Shown: positions 34,756 through 42,957, counted from the first letter of the stretch. The stretch is 64,000 bases of DNA from Photobacterium toruni (GCF_024529955.1 NZ_AP024854.1:1612001-1676000), one strand, 5' to 3'. Numbers and translations: made by a program. The notes: generated by a model not told the origin, from the sequence alone.

Positions 34756-35278
34756 ACAAGCAAACCTTTTGCTCTGCTAAACGGCGTTTAACGATGCCAG
34801 CACAGTGACTGCTATCAAGCCGGCAATCTTTCCCATTCACATATACCCAGCGTGGAAACTCATTACAGGCAGCGGTTAACTGCCCTGCTTTAAGTTTCTT
34901 GAGATAGGTAGAACTGCGAAAGTTGCCAGCCCCGAGGTTAAACACAAATGACACTGCCATATCGTATTGAGGGCCAGCAGCTAATGTCACTTGCCGATCA
35001 ACCACCTTTTCCGCTGCGCTGATATCTTCAATGTACCAATCAGCAATGGTTTCGGTGGTTGCTTTGTCGCCTTGTTTTACTCCTGTGGTATGGCCTAACC
35101 CTGCAGTCCAACGGTCGGCACTGCATTGATAAGCGGATGATGAACACCCTTCTAAATTACTGATAAACGCTAATCCATCAGGGGTGGTTTTTAATTCGTG
35201 ATCGGTACCCGCTACAACCGCCAACACACTGGCGACCAAGCAGCCAATAACGCCGCTAGTCTTCTTCAATTTGCTCAT
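34742..35278 (-). CDS. Endolysin, SAR-type GH24 lysozyme
   Basis: A 178-residue muramidase. The N-terminal segment VIGCLVASVLAVVAG (about 10-24) looks like a signal-anchor-release helix rather than a cleaved signal, as in P1 and phage 21 endolysins. The catalytic triad is read as Glu in FISNLEGC (about 43), then GLGHTTG (about 61-67) with the Asp/Thr pair that family members use. Several Cys residues may regulate activity. It degrades peptidoglycan once released. It overlaps the holin by 23 bp. Confidence 0.86.
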   Translation of the reverse strand: MSKLKKTSGVIGCLVASVLAVVAGTDHELKTTPDGLAFISNLEGCSSSAYQCSADRWTAGLGHTTGVKQGDKATTETIADWYIEDISAAEKVVDRQVTLAAGPQYDMAVSFVFNLGAGNFRSSTYLKKLKAGQLTAACNEFPRWVYVNGKDCRLDSSHCAGIVKRRLAEQKVCLYGYQ

Positions 35279-35471
35279 AGATTTTCTTCACCTCTGGATG
35301 GTTTTGCAGGGCTTTGAGGGTTCGATGTCGATAAAACCAGTTAATAAACGCGGTAAATACGGTGGCAAAAATAGAGATGAGCACCCCTATTTCGTTCATG
35401 GAAAGACCAGAGGCTACACCGGTTAAACCTGCCCAAAGGTAGGCAAACCAGCTAATAACTTTCTCTCTCAT
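35256..35471 (-). CDS. Holin (two membrane segments)
   Basis: A 71-residue protein with hydrophobic segments about 7-24 and 28-47 and a charged C-terminus (RHRTLKALQNHPEVKKIYEQ). It fits class II holins such as phage 21 S and P2-type holins that pair with SAR endolysins. It is the first gene of the late operon, 16-17 bases after a strong terminator with the late promoter upstream. Confidence 0.8.
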   Translation of the reverse strand: MREKVISWFAYLWAGLTGVASGLSMNEIGVLISIFATVFTAFINWFYRHRTLKALQNHPEVKKIYEQIEED

Positions 35472-35488
35472 AGGCGAATTTCAGACAT

Positions 35489-35513
35489 AAAAAAACCGCC
35501 TCAAAAGACGGTT
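35489..35513 (-). terminator. Late leader terminator, proximal to holin
   Basis: On the minus strand arms 35507-35513 and 35494-35500 (one mismatch, 6-base loop) are followed by seven T (35489-35495). It stands between the late promoter at 35579-35607 and the holin start. It should block late genes unless the Q-like factor acts. Confidence 0.75.
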
Positions 35514-35540
35514 ATGGATTAAATGGAATCCTAAAACGAC

Positions 35541-35565
35541 AAAACCCCACCGAGTAGGTGAGGTT
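35541..35565 (-). terminator. Late leader terminator, promoter-proximal
   Basis: Nine-base arms (35543-35551 and 35557-35565, one mismatch) with a 5-base loop, then TTTT on the minus strand. The T-run is short, so it may be a weak terminator or a pause hairpin that allows loading of the antiterminator. Confidence 0.6.
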
Positions 35566-35578
35566 CTGCAATGTGGTA

Positions 35579-35607
35579 ATTAAACGGCACCATACAAAAA
35601 ATGTCAA
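35579..35607 (-). promoter_or_regulatory. Late promoter (PR'-like) of the prophage
   Basis: On the minus strand a perfect -35 TTGACA (35607-35602) lies 17 bp before -10 TTTAAT (35584-35579). Transcription would start near 35572 and meet two terminators within 85 bp. This is the layout of Q-controlled late promoters of lambdoid phages, and a Q-like gene lies at 38721-39314. Confidence 0.78.
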
Positions 35608-35681
35608 TACATCGTGATGCATAATGACATAATTTAGTTTAACATGCTGCTTTTGAAGTTAACTTTTTAGAGACATACAAT

Positions 35682-38675
35682 TTGTTCACAAACCTAGATT
35701 CCAAACATAAACTATTCTTTTTAATTTTTATCATAGGATTAATTACTGTTATTAGTAGTTATTATATTTCAGGATTATTACTCGCAATTTTTAGTAGTTC
35801 CTTTATTCTATTTTTCTTATATATAACTAAAAATATTTGGGGCCAAGCAAATAGTAATAACAAAGTAAGGATTATATCATTATCCATAATATCGATTACA
35901 GCTTCTGCTTTATTATTTAATAATAAAATACTCTCAATAATAACCTCATCGTTACTTAATCCTATTTTTAATGGATTTTTAAATGATATCCCAATCCTAA
36001 AAGAAATAAAAATAACTGATGGATTATCTTCATCTATAATCCTTGTTTTTATTTTATGTGGAATTACTATTGTCAATTATTTTATGAGAGATAAGTCAGT
36101 AATGGGTGAACACCCAAAAGCTATCTATAAAGAATTCCCTAAAAAAGGATATAAAGAAACTCTACATTCATTTTGTAATGTATTGCAAAATAACATAAAT
36201 AAAATAGATATAGAAACAAATTGGAGTTCTGAATTTTTCACACCTTTAAATGCAGAGGTCGAAATTATAACAGGAAATAAAAAAGAAAGAAAAGTTACAG
36301 ATCTATTAAAGGCCATTCGTTCTGACAAAAAAAGCCAAGTTTTTCTAATTCTAGGAGATCCTGGTTCAGGTAAGAGTGTAGCTTTAAGAAAATTATGCTC
36401 AGAAATGATTAATGAAGTTCAAAAAACAGGCCGTATACCTATTTATATTAATCTAAAAGATTGGACTACAGAATCACAGTGGAGTGAAGAAAACCCTCCT
36501 CAACAAAAAGATCTTTTATTTTTCATTAAAAATTCATTAAAAAGTGAACTAGATGTTTTTGGATGTGAATTTATAGATGAATATTTTGATGACATGTTTA
36601 AAAATGGTCGATTATTCATTATTCTTGATTCATTTGATGAAATACCTGCATTACTTGATGAAAATGAAAAATCTTGGTTAGTTGATCATTTATCTGATCT
36701 AATTTACAAAACATTAGCTGGAACTCATGCATCTCGCGGTATATTATCATCAAGAATATTTCGAAAACCAACTCAAAAATTTCAAACTGACACAAAATTA
36801 GAAATAAGACCTTTTAGTGAGATACAAATAAAATCAGCTCTTGAAAAATCAGTATCAATAGATAAAAAACAAATTTCAACAATTTTCAAAGAAAGGCCAG
36901 AATTAATATCTATTGCTCGAAATCCTTTTACAACATCTTTAATATCTATGTATATAAAAGATAATAAAAATAGTTTACCAACTAAACAATCAGACTTATA
37001 CCAAAGCTACATTAGAAAAAGACTAGAATCAGCTCAAGATCGCGTGGAAAAATACAAATTATCGTCTCATGATATAATAAGTTGTGCATCTGAAATAGCA
37101 TTACTCATGTTTAATACACCGAACTATGGTTTAGGTGCTCCAATTAATGAACTAATTAACAAAATCCCAAATCATGATGTCAGAAATGTCACTAAGATCC
37201 TCCAATATATTCGCTTGGGTCGAATTGGTGGTATAGATAATGATTCATTTAGCTTTTCTCATAGAAGATTTAATGAATACCTAGTTGCAACTAAATTATT
37301 AAAAGACCAATCATTAGTAAATTTAGAATCAATACCTAATGATTCTAGGTGGCGAGATGCTTTAGTTATGTATTGCGAAGTTGCTGATAATAATTCAGCT
37401 AGAAATATAGCCAATTACTGTTGGGAGGAAATAAAAAAGATCGCAGATATAAAACCTGGAAAAATAAACTCTCAATATATTAAATCAATACATTGCTTAA
37501 GGTTTATCAGAGATGCATTTAGAACAAGAAAGGATTGCTTGTCTGATTTCATCCAACCATTAACAAAGGTTATATATAACCAAATAAATAATAATGACTA
37601 TATTGTCTCTCAAAAAATAATAATAGAATCAATAGGTATATTAGATGAATCAGATATAGATAAACTGGTAAATAAATCTCTAAAAATAAATCACACATGG
37701 ATTCAAGATGAAGCATTTAAAGCTTGCAGAAATTTACAAAAAATAAGTGATAAACTTGCTCATGAAACAATAAACTACATTTATCACATAAATGACTTTG
37801 AATTTTTAAAAAGAAATAAAGAAATAATATTCTCACTTTCATTATCAGATGCTTTTATTAAGGTAAGAAAAGTAATATCTTGGAGAAAAAAAATAATCCA
37901 ATTAAATATTTTTGCATTATTTATTGCTATTTTATTACAACCAACATTGTTACTGTTCTTAATATCTAGCACACTAATTGTGATGTTTATACGTAGAATA
38001 TCAAACAATGTAATACCAAAAAGTTCCATTATAAATATGATTAAATTTGAAATTATTCTTTTAATCATACTTTTGTTGTTTTCAAAAGATCTTTCTACAT
38101 ATAATTACTTTTACCCTGAAACTAGTTTGTCTATATATTATAATTTAATAACCACTTTAATATCATTTATGTTAATTCCTTACTTTGACATTTATATGTC
38201 ATTTAAAAATATACATATGAGATTTAAATCAAAAGATAAAAAAACAATTCTCAAAGAAATAATAGGCATGATAAAAATACCATCAATAATTATATTTTGT
38301 GTTTTATTCGCAGTTTTGATAGTTTTTAAAACCATTAGTAAAGAGTTTTTAGAATACTTCATGACAGTTATTCATCCTATTTTATTAGGAATAATATCCA
38401 CATTATTCATCACACGCATTATATATTTAAGATATAAAGACACAAAGATATTAAAAAATATCAACTTTGACACTTATATCGAAAGAATATTCATATCTGA
38501 ATTGTTATCAGATATGAATACATACTGGGGTAAAAACAAATTAATAAATATTTTACTAATAAATAAATCAATTTTAACGGGTGATTGGCCTAACAATAAA
38601 TTTCCTGAAGGCCCAGGAAGAGAATATATTTCAACCTTAGCGAGTATAGAGGAACATAGCTTAAATCTAAATTAA
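35682..38675 (+). CDS. Membrane-associated NACHT NTPase, candidate anti-phage defence protein
   Basis: A 997-residue protein with a STAND/NACHT core. N-terminal hydrophobic segments lie at about 10-30, 32-50, 63-85 and 108-127. Walker A is LGDPGSGKS (about 223-231) and Walker B FIILDSFDEIP (about 309-319), where NACHT proteins carry extra acidic residues. A winged-helix end reads FSFSHRRFNEYLVATKLL (about 525-542), and helical repeats run to about 720. More membrane segments lie at about 745-775, 785-805, 815-835, 860-885 and 890-910. Bacterial NACHT proteins sense phage products and trigger cell death or arrest; here the effector is probably the membrane part. It starts at TTG with a poor ribosome site. 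It is much more AT-rich than its neighbours and runs against the late genes: cargo. Confidence 0.82.
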   Translation: MFTNLDSKHKLFFLIFIIGLITVISSYYISGLLLAIFSSSFILFFLYITKNIWGQANSNNKVRIISLSIISITASALLFNNKILSIITSSLLNPIFNGFLNDIPILKEIKITDGLSSSIILVFILCGITIVNYFMRDKSVMGEHPKAIYKEFPKKGYKETLHSFCNVLQNNINKIDIETNWSSEFFTPLNAEVEIITGNKKERKVTDLLKAIRSDKKSQVFLILGDPGSGKSVALRKLCSEMINEVQKTGRIPIYINLKDWTTESQWSEENPPQQKDLLFFIKNSLKSELDVFGCEFIDEYFDDMFKNGRLFIILDSFDEIPALLDENEKSWLVDHLSDLIYKTLAGTHASRGILSSRIFRKPTQKFQTDTKLEIRPFSEIQIKSALEKSVSIDKKQISTIFKERPELISIARNPFTTSLISMYIKDNKNSLPTKQSDLYQSYIRKRLESAQDRVEKYKLSSHDIISCASEIALLMFNTPNYGLGAPINELINKIPNHDVRNVTKILQYIRLGRIGGIDNDSFSFSHRRFNEYLVATKLLKDQSLVNLESIPNDSRWRDALVMYCEVADNNSARNIANYCWEEIKKIADIKPGKINSQYIKSIHCLRFIRDAFRTRKDCLSDFIQPLTKVIYNQINNNDYIVSQKIIIESIGILDESDIDKLVNKSLKINHTWIQDEAFKACRNLQKISDKLAHETINYIYHINDFEFLKRNKEIIFSLSLSDAFIKVRKVISWRKKIIQLNIFALFIAILLQPTLLLFLISSTLIVMFIRRISNNVIPKSSIINMIKFEIILLIILLLFSKDLSTYNYFYPETSLSIYYNLITTLISFMLIPYFDIYMSFKNIHMRFKSKDKKTILKEIIGMIKIPSIIIFCVLFAVLIVFKTISKEFLEYFMTVIHPILLGIISTLFITRIIYLRYKDTKILKNINFDTYIERIFISELLSDMNTYWGKNKLINILLINKSILTGDWPNNKFPEGPGREYISTLASIEEHSLNLN

Positions 38676-38723
38676 AGAATAGAATAGAATAGAATAGAGA
38701 GGTTAACATCCTCTCTATTTTTA
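38676..38723 (+). terminator. Terminator of the NACHT gene, preceded by AGAAT x4
   Basis: Four tandem AGAAT units (38676-38695) run straight from the stop codon into a hairpin with 9-bp arms (38694-38702 and 38710-38718) and a T-run on the plus strand. It isolates the NACHT gene from the convergent Q-like gene. Confidence 0.75.
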
Positions 38724-39314
38724 ATTTAGAAATCCATTTACTATAATTTCTTTTTTTATTTGCTTATCAATATTTGATACTGCTACTTCTCTATTGAAAT
38801 AAAGCCAATCAATTAATTTATTTAACACGTTATTATATTGTTTAAATCGACTATAAGTCACAGGCAGAACTTGAGCAAAGTAAGCAAACCTAGTTTCCTG
38901 AGTCCATTCAATTCGTCCATTTTTACAGCACTGACAATTACGTTGATGATTACACTTTGAAAGCACTTTGCCTGAACCATTGCACTCTGGACACACTTGG
39001 CCATTCTGTTGAGTCGCTTCAGCAATCGCAGTCGCACATAACGCTGTTAATGCCTTTTCAGGGTAAACACCACGCCAATCTTCCATTAATCGTAATGTTT
39101 CACCTCTGGTCGCTATTTGCAGTTGTTTAAGTGCATGAACATCTCTTAGCCCTTCAACAAACAGTACCAACCACCCTACTGGCGATTCATGCCAACATAA
39201 CCCCACTACCGCCAATTGTTCTTCTGCCGACAATAACGCTTTACCACCACCAGACTGAGGATCATAGTTGATTCCTTTAATCGCAAATTTACTCAACAGG
39301 GTTTCGATTCTCAT
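38721..39314 (-). CDS. Q-like late antitermination protein
   Basis: A 197-residue protein with a zinc-binding centre CPECNGSGKV ... CNHQRNCQCC (about 117-142), resembling the zinc motif of Q antiterminators of phages 82/21 and their relatives. It is the last gene of the early leftward operon, overlapping dnaC by four bases. It lies upstream of a PR'-like promoter with terminators (35489-35607), although the NACHT gene now separates the two. It would bind the late promoter and let polymerase pass terminators to express lysis and structural genes. Confidence 0.75.
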   Translation of the reverse strand: MRIETLLSKFAIKGINYDPQSGGGKALLSAEEQLAVVGLCWHESPVGWLVLFVEGLRDVHALKQLQIATRGETLRLMEDWRGVYPEKALTALCATAIAEATQQNGQVCPECNGSGKVLSKCNHQRNCQCCKNGRIEWTQETRFAYFAQVLPVTYSRFKQYNNVLNKLIDWLYFNREVAVSNIDKQIKKEIIVNGFLN

Positions 39315-40036
39315 GCTGGTTGTGTTCCTTTGTTAATTCTAAAACTTGACCAATTAAACGTTACCCACTTACCGTCTTCCATAATGCGGTCGACAGCTGC
39401 GCGGCCTAAAGTTGTTATAAGTTCATCACTCTGAAGGTTGGTAATCACCCCTGTTGGCTTTTCTAGGGTATAACGTTCATCAATGATGCGGTTTATCATT
39501 ACTCGCTCGTTATTGCTGTTGTGCTGAACGCCCAATTCATCTATCACCAGCAAATCGACATTACTCAGAAAACGAATCAGTGCTGTTTCACTGGTTACTG
39601 AGTCTTGACGGTAAGTATCACGAAATTTAAGCATCAATTCGGCAACGGTGATCACTACCACTGATCGGCGTTGCTGAAGTGCTTGATTGGCAATCGCACA
39701 CGCTAAGTGGTTTTTACCTGTGCCTGATGTACCTGCAAAGATGAAACCACCACACGCACGATCATTCAGTAAATTATCGACAAACGTTTTTGACTCATTG
39801 AACGCATGTTGCTGCCCTGCATTCTGAATCACGAAGTTATCAAAGCTACAGTGTTGGTGACGCTTCTTGATACCTGAGCGCCCTAATGCTTTTGACACTC
39901 GCGTTTGTTGATTTTGCTCATAAAGATTCTTAGCGACCACATCGGCTTCACGCTGACGGATGGCTTGCATTTGCTCGTAAGTGTATGGCTTCACATGGGC
40001 TGGCATGGTTTGCGCTAAACGTTGCATGATGTTCAT
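39311..40036 (-). CDS. dnaC: DnaC-like helicase loader
   Basis: A 241-residue AAA+ ATPase. Walker A GTSGTGKNHLACAIANQAL (about 105-123) has the GKNHLA form of DnaC; Walker B VDLLVIDELGVQ (about 159-170); sensor region GVITNLQSDEL (about 205-215). It loads the host DnaB helicase at the phage origin. It overlaps the initiator gene by four bases and Q by four. The N-terminal helical region is where DnaB would bind. Confidence 0.88.
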   Translation of the reverse strand: MNIMQRLAQTMPAHVKPYTYEQMQAIRQREADVVAKNLYEQNQQTRVSKALGRSGIKKRHQHCSFDNFVIQNAGQQHAFNESKTFVDNLLNDRACGGFIFAGTSGTGKNHLACAIANQALQQRRSVVVITVAELMLKFRDTYRQDSVTSETALIRFLSNVDLLVIDELGVQHNSNNERVMINRIIDERYTLEKPTGVITNLQSDELITTLGRAAVDRIMEDGKWVTFNWSSFRINKGTQPA

Positions 40037-40911
40037 CGATAATCCTCCGGTGGACCATATTTGCCATCGCTGGCACCCATTCGCTGTGTGGCTGAGATTT
40101 GTTTGTTAGTACGCTCTGCTGCCCACTTGTTGGCATTGCGCATGCCGTTACGCCAAGCCGCTACCCAATCTAAATATTTACAATCACGGGCTTTCATCGC
40201 ATCCTCCCACTGACACGTTGCCGCTTGTGCATCCAGTGTGAAACCTTGTGCTGAGTACCATTGCTGCATTGACTCGGTGATAGTGAAATCATCTGCCAGT
40301 TCAGTTTTCAATTTACGCTGAACACGAACAGGCTTGGTGTTACGTTCCTGTGGTGCTGGTTGTGATCGCTCTGTGATTTGAGAATCTTGATAAGCATCCT
40401 CGCAAGGGACTACAGGGTTATTGATCTGTTTTATCGGATCTGTATTGGATCTGTTAATGGATTCGGTAATTTTCCCGTTTCCTAGGTTTCGGTGAGATCC
40501 CCGAATGGATTCGGTAATATTCCCGTTTCCATTCGGTAAATTTACCGAATCGGAATGTTGGCTAAAAAAGATGATTTCCATTAGCTTTGATTCATTGAAT
40601 TTGTAGTGCACAGTCGGTACACCGTTTGCCTTCTTACGGGCTGTTTCTAGGCAATCATTTAAGCGTGTTTTTAGTTTCTTCAATGCATAGCGAACTTGAT
40701 CCACAGAGAAGCCTAATTCATCCGCTAATTGTTCATGACGCTTATAGAACCAACCATCTGTTCTAGTGGTACGGCCTGACCAAAACACGAGCTGAGACAG
40801 CACTGCGGCTTGGTTTAAATCACCGTTACAAAAACGAATGTAAACACGCGGAATACTGATATTAGCTTCATTACCTGATAGCTCACGTATTGCGTTAAAT
40901 AACCCAGCCAT
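40033..40911 (-). CDS. Replication initiator, O/DnaT-like
   Basis: A 292-residue protein. Residues about 15-115 form a winged-helix domain (IPRVYIRFCNGDLNQAAVLS, then DELGFSVDQVRYALKKLKTR) as in phage O-type initiators. The middle is low in order and carries repeats (NGNITESI, NGKITESI) because the DNA there is iterated. About 200-275 resembles DnaT/primosomal ends (MQQWYSAQGFTLDAQA, YLDWVAAWRNGMRNANKW). It would bind origin repeats inside its own gene and recruit DnaC-DnaB. Confidence 0.78.
   Translation of the reverse strand: MAGLFNAIRELSGNEANISIPRVYIRFCNGDLNQAAVLSQLVFWSGRTTRTDGWFYKRHEQLADELGFSVDQVRYALKKLKTRLNDCLETARKKANGVPTVHYKFNESKLMEIIFFSQHSDSVNLPNGNGNITESIRGSHRNLGNGKITESINRSNTDPIKQINNPVVPCEDAYQDSQITERSQPAPQERNTKPVRVQRKLKTELADDFTITESMQQWYSAQGFTLDAQAATCQWEDAMKARDCKYLDWVAAWRNGMRNANKWAAERTNKQISATQRMGASDGKYGPPEDYR
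40456..40553. other. Putative prophage replication origin inside the initiator gene
   Basis: A 27-bp direct repeat occurs at 40456-40482 and 40504-40530 with a single mismatch (centre ATTCGGTAAT). It is followed at once by a perfect 20-bp palindrome at 40531-40550 (ATTCGGTAAATTTACCGAAT) that shares the ATTCGGTAA core. Lambda carries its origin iterons in the O gene in the same way. Confidence 0.65.
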
Positions 40912-40958
40912 ACTGCCCCCGTACCTGTATTGATGTAATGTTGATAACTTGATAACAC

Positions 40959-41528
40959 TTATTCATGGCTGCCAACCTTGTGGTTTTTAGCTGTCATTAA
41001 GGTTTCTAAATAACCCAGTAAAGGTTTATGAGATCCTTCACTTTCTTGTACTTCACGGTAAGCAGCACGAAGTTGTTCTACGGTGGCGTTATCAGGTAGC
41101 AACAATAACGATGACAATGCTTCGGATGACTCTTTGTTAAACATCGCCAGTAGCTGATCACGTTTAGGTGTTTCACTCCCCGTTCCTATTACTGCTACGG
41201 AAAACCCGAGTGGATTTAAAAACGCATTGAGCGCATCAGAAGCTCGTTGTTTAGGTAAGGCAACCAAAATAGCCGGTAACAAATCCATCATGGTGGCCTT
41301 AGCTTCAATACTGGTTCGTTCTAAGTAACGGAAAAAGTTTTGTTGGTTGTTCTTATCATCAGCCCCTACCGGTTTAAGCAATTGCTTTCGTTGGGCATCA
41401 ACTTCAAACGGTAAATCCATATTGTGATATTGACGGGCAACTTTTTGAGCAATGAACTCTTTACTGACTTCAGTACGCCATCCCTCAACAGCGTTACGCA
41501 TAACGCTTTTTAGGCTCTGAATTGACAT
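40959..41528 (-). CDS. YdaT/CII-like phage regulatory protein
   Basis: A 189-residue protein from the ATG at 41526-41528, with AAGGA nine bases before it; a start 14 codons upstream lacks this. The first 100 residues match YdaT of the E. coli Rac prophage: a helical domain (VSKEFIAQKVARQYHNMDLP), FFRYLERTSIEAKATMMDLL and PAILVALPKQRASDALN. YdaT proteins sit in the cII position of YdaS/YdaT-type phages, act on transcription and can be toxic when over-produced. The C-terminal half is an extension of unknown role. Confidence 0.65.
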   Translation of the reverse strand: MSIQSLKSVMRNAVEGWRTEVSKEFIAQKVARQYHNMDLPFEVDAQRKQLLKPVGADDKNNQQNFFRYLERTSIEAKATMMDLLPAILVALPKQRASDALNAFLNPLGFSVAVIGTGSETPKRDQLLAMFNKESSEALSSLLLLPDNATVEQLRAAYREVQESEGSHKPLLGYLETLMTAKNHKVGSHE

Positions 41529-41580
41529 GCGGGTTTTCCTTAACTGTATAAATAACCAGAAGATGGACAATCATCTATAA

Positions 41581-41808
41581 TCAGATTGTTTCGTTACTAT
41601 TTTGTTTAGGGTTAGGAAATACTTGCTCAAAGGTGCAATTGGCACCTAACTCATTGAGTGCATTCACGATCATCCAACATGTTTTTAGGTTGGGTTTTCT
41701 AATTGATGCTTCAAAATTAGAGATTCGAGATGGACCGCTATCTAATTTTCCAGCGAGTTCCGCTTGAGAAATATTAAGCAGTTTCCGTTGCTGTGCGATT
41801 TGATTCAT
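41581..41808 (-). CDS. Cro-like repressor
   Basis: A 75-residue helix-turn-helix protein starting at the ATG at 41806-41808, which has AAGGAG six bases before it. HTH: LLNISQAELAGKLDSGPSRI with SNFEASIRKP. It has no C-terminal protease domain, so it is the Cro/YdaS partner of the divergent CI. It leads the early lytic operon and should bind the CAC-N5-GTG sites between it and cI. Confidence 0.82.
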   Translation of the reverse strand: MNQIAQQRKLLNISQAELAGKLDSGPSRISNFEASIRKPNLKTCWMIVNALNELGANCTFEQVFPNPKQNSNETI

Positions 41809-41835
41809 TAAAGCTCCTTGGTTACCGTCAAGATA

Positions 41836-41902
41836 CACATTTCGTGAATTATTATCAACTCAAGAATCACAAATTGTGTGTTATTTAATTTCACGCTTCG
41901 TG
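41836..41902. promoter_or_regulatory. Three operator sites between cro and cI
   Basis: CAC-N5-GTG occurs at 41836-41846, 41868-41878 and 41892-41902 (spacing 32 and 24 bp). The last ends 7 bp before the cI start codon. The same palindrome is found three more times at 42640-42698. This is the immunity control region, with divergent promoters for cI and cro expected within it. Confidence 0.78.
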
Positions 41903-41909
41903 ATATTTT

Positions 41910-42578
41910 ATGAATATGGATAAAAAGACTGAAGTAGGACTGCGTTTAAAGCAGCTCCGTATAAAACAAGGCATTAGCCAAAAAGACCTAGCCGAACTTT
42001 GTGGTTGGGGACCTTCGCGTATCAGTAACTATGAGTCTGGATTAAGAAGTATTAATTTAGATGATGCTGACATGCTGGCTAAACATTTAAGCATTAAGCC
42101 CTATCAGATTTTATTTGATGATGATGAGCTAACCAGTTTTGCCAATGTCACCACTATTGATATCCAACCAAACTATAAACAAACTTTCCCTGTTTTAAGT
42201 TCAATTCAAGCTGGTGCATGGACAGAAGCGTGTGAGCCTTACTTGAAAGATGAAATAAGCGAATGGTACGGTACTACTGAGCGCACAAGCCCTAATTGTT
42301 TCTGGCTTCGTGTTCATGGTGATTCAATGACATCATCAAGTGGTATTAGTTTTCCAGAAGAAACATTGGTTCTTGTTGATGCTGAACGAGAGGCTCAAAA
42401 CGGATCATTGGTTGTGGCTAAATTAACTGATGTGAATGAAGCCACGTTCAAAAAATTGGTTATCGATGCAGGCCAACGATTCTTAAAACCGCTAAACCCG
42501 CAATACCCTACTTTACCCATTAACGGTAATTGCAAAATTATCGGGGTTGTTATTGATGCCAAACTAAAACTGTTTTGA
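41910..42578 (+). CDS. CI-type repressor with S24 autoprotease domain
   Basis: A 222-residue repressor. Residues about 10-65 are an HTH (GISQKDLAELCGWGPSRISN). The C-terminal half is a LexA/CI protease: cleavage site Ala-Gly in SIQAGAW (about 94-95), Ser in VHGDSMTSS (about 134) and Lys in EATFKKLV. RecA-stimulated self-cleavage after DNA damage would lift repression of lytic and integrase operons. It maintains lysogeny. A second ATG two codons on is possible. A terminator follows at 42600. Confidence 0.9.
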   Translation: MNMDKKTEVGLRLKQLRIKQGISQKDLAELCGWGPSRISNYESGLRSINLDDADMLAKHLSIKPYQILFDDDELTSFANVTTIDIQPNYKQTFPVLSSIQAGAWTEACEPYLKDEISEWYGTTERTSPNCFWLRVHGDSMTSSSGISFPEETLVLVDAEREAQNGSLVVAKLTDVNEATFKKLVIDAGQRFLKPLNPQYPTLPINGNCKIIGVVIDAKLKLF

Positions 42579-42599
42579 TCAGTAACACATAAACATGAA

Positions 42600-42621
42600 C
42601 CGCCTTCCTGGCGGTTTTTTT
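42600..42621 (+). terminator. Intrinsic terminator of cI
   Basis: Arms CCGCC (42600-42604) and GGCGG (42610-42614) with a 5-base loop, followed by seven T. Confidence 0.85.
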
Positions 42622-42639
42622 ATGCCTAAATTTTAAATA

Positions 42640-42698
42640 CACGATTTGTGTTGACATGGTAAACACGTTTTGTGTATCTTTGTGGAACACAAAACGTG
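42640..42698 (+). promoter_or_regulatory. Promoter with three operators for the integrase operon
   Basis: CAC-N5-GTG occurs at 42640-42650, 42664-42674 and 42688-42698, exactly 24 bp apart. A -35 TTGACA (42651-42656) and -10 TATCTT (42675-42680), 18 bp apart, lie between and among them. The repressor would cover the promoter on one face of the DNA, so integrase is controlled by the same switch as lysis. Confidence 0.78.
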
Positions 42699-42743
42699 AA
42701 TTAAATACTTATCATAGCTTCATAATACAAGGATGAATGATCA

Positions 42744-42944
42744 ATGTGTTCTCATTTCGATACTGCTCAAGGGGCAGTAAAACTCATTAAATCACGTAAT
42801 AGTGATTGGCAAGAATGCTGGGAACTGTTGATCATTCCAAATCCAACAACTGGTTGGGGTGTCTCAAAATCTTATCCACTTGAAACTGACATCACCCAAG
42901 AACTTGTCGAGCAATTTGCTCATGAAGCTATTCACTTTCTATAA
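42744..42944 (+). CDS. Small phage protein of the integrase operon
   Basis: A 66-residue protein, first gene after the operator-controlled promoter. It has a compact alpha/beta look (AVKLIKSRNSDWQECWELLI, then TGWGVSKSYPLE) and no known motif. A ribosome site AAGGA lies about 10 bases upstream. Function unknown. Confidence 0.6.
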   Translation: MCSHFDTAQGAVKLIKSRNSDWQECWELLIIPNPTTGWGVSKSYPLETDITQELVEQFAHEAIHFL

Positions 42945-42957
42945 TGTATCTCGGTTT

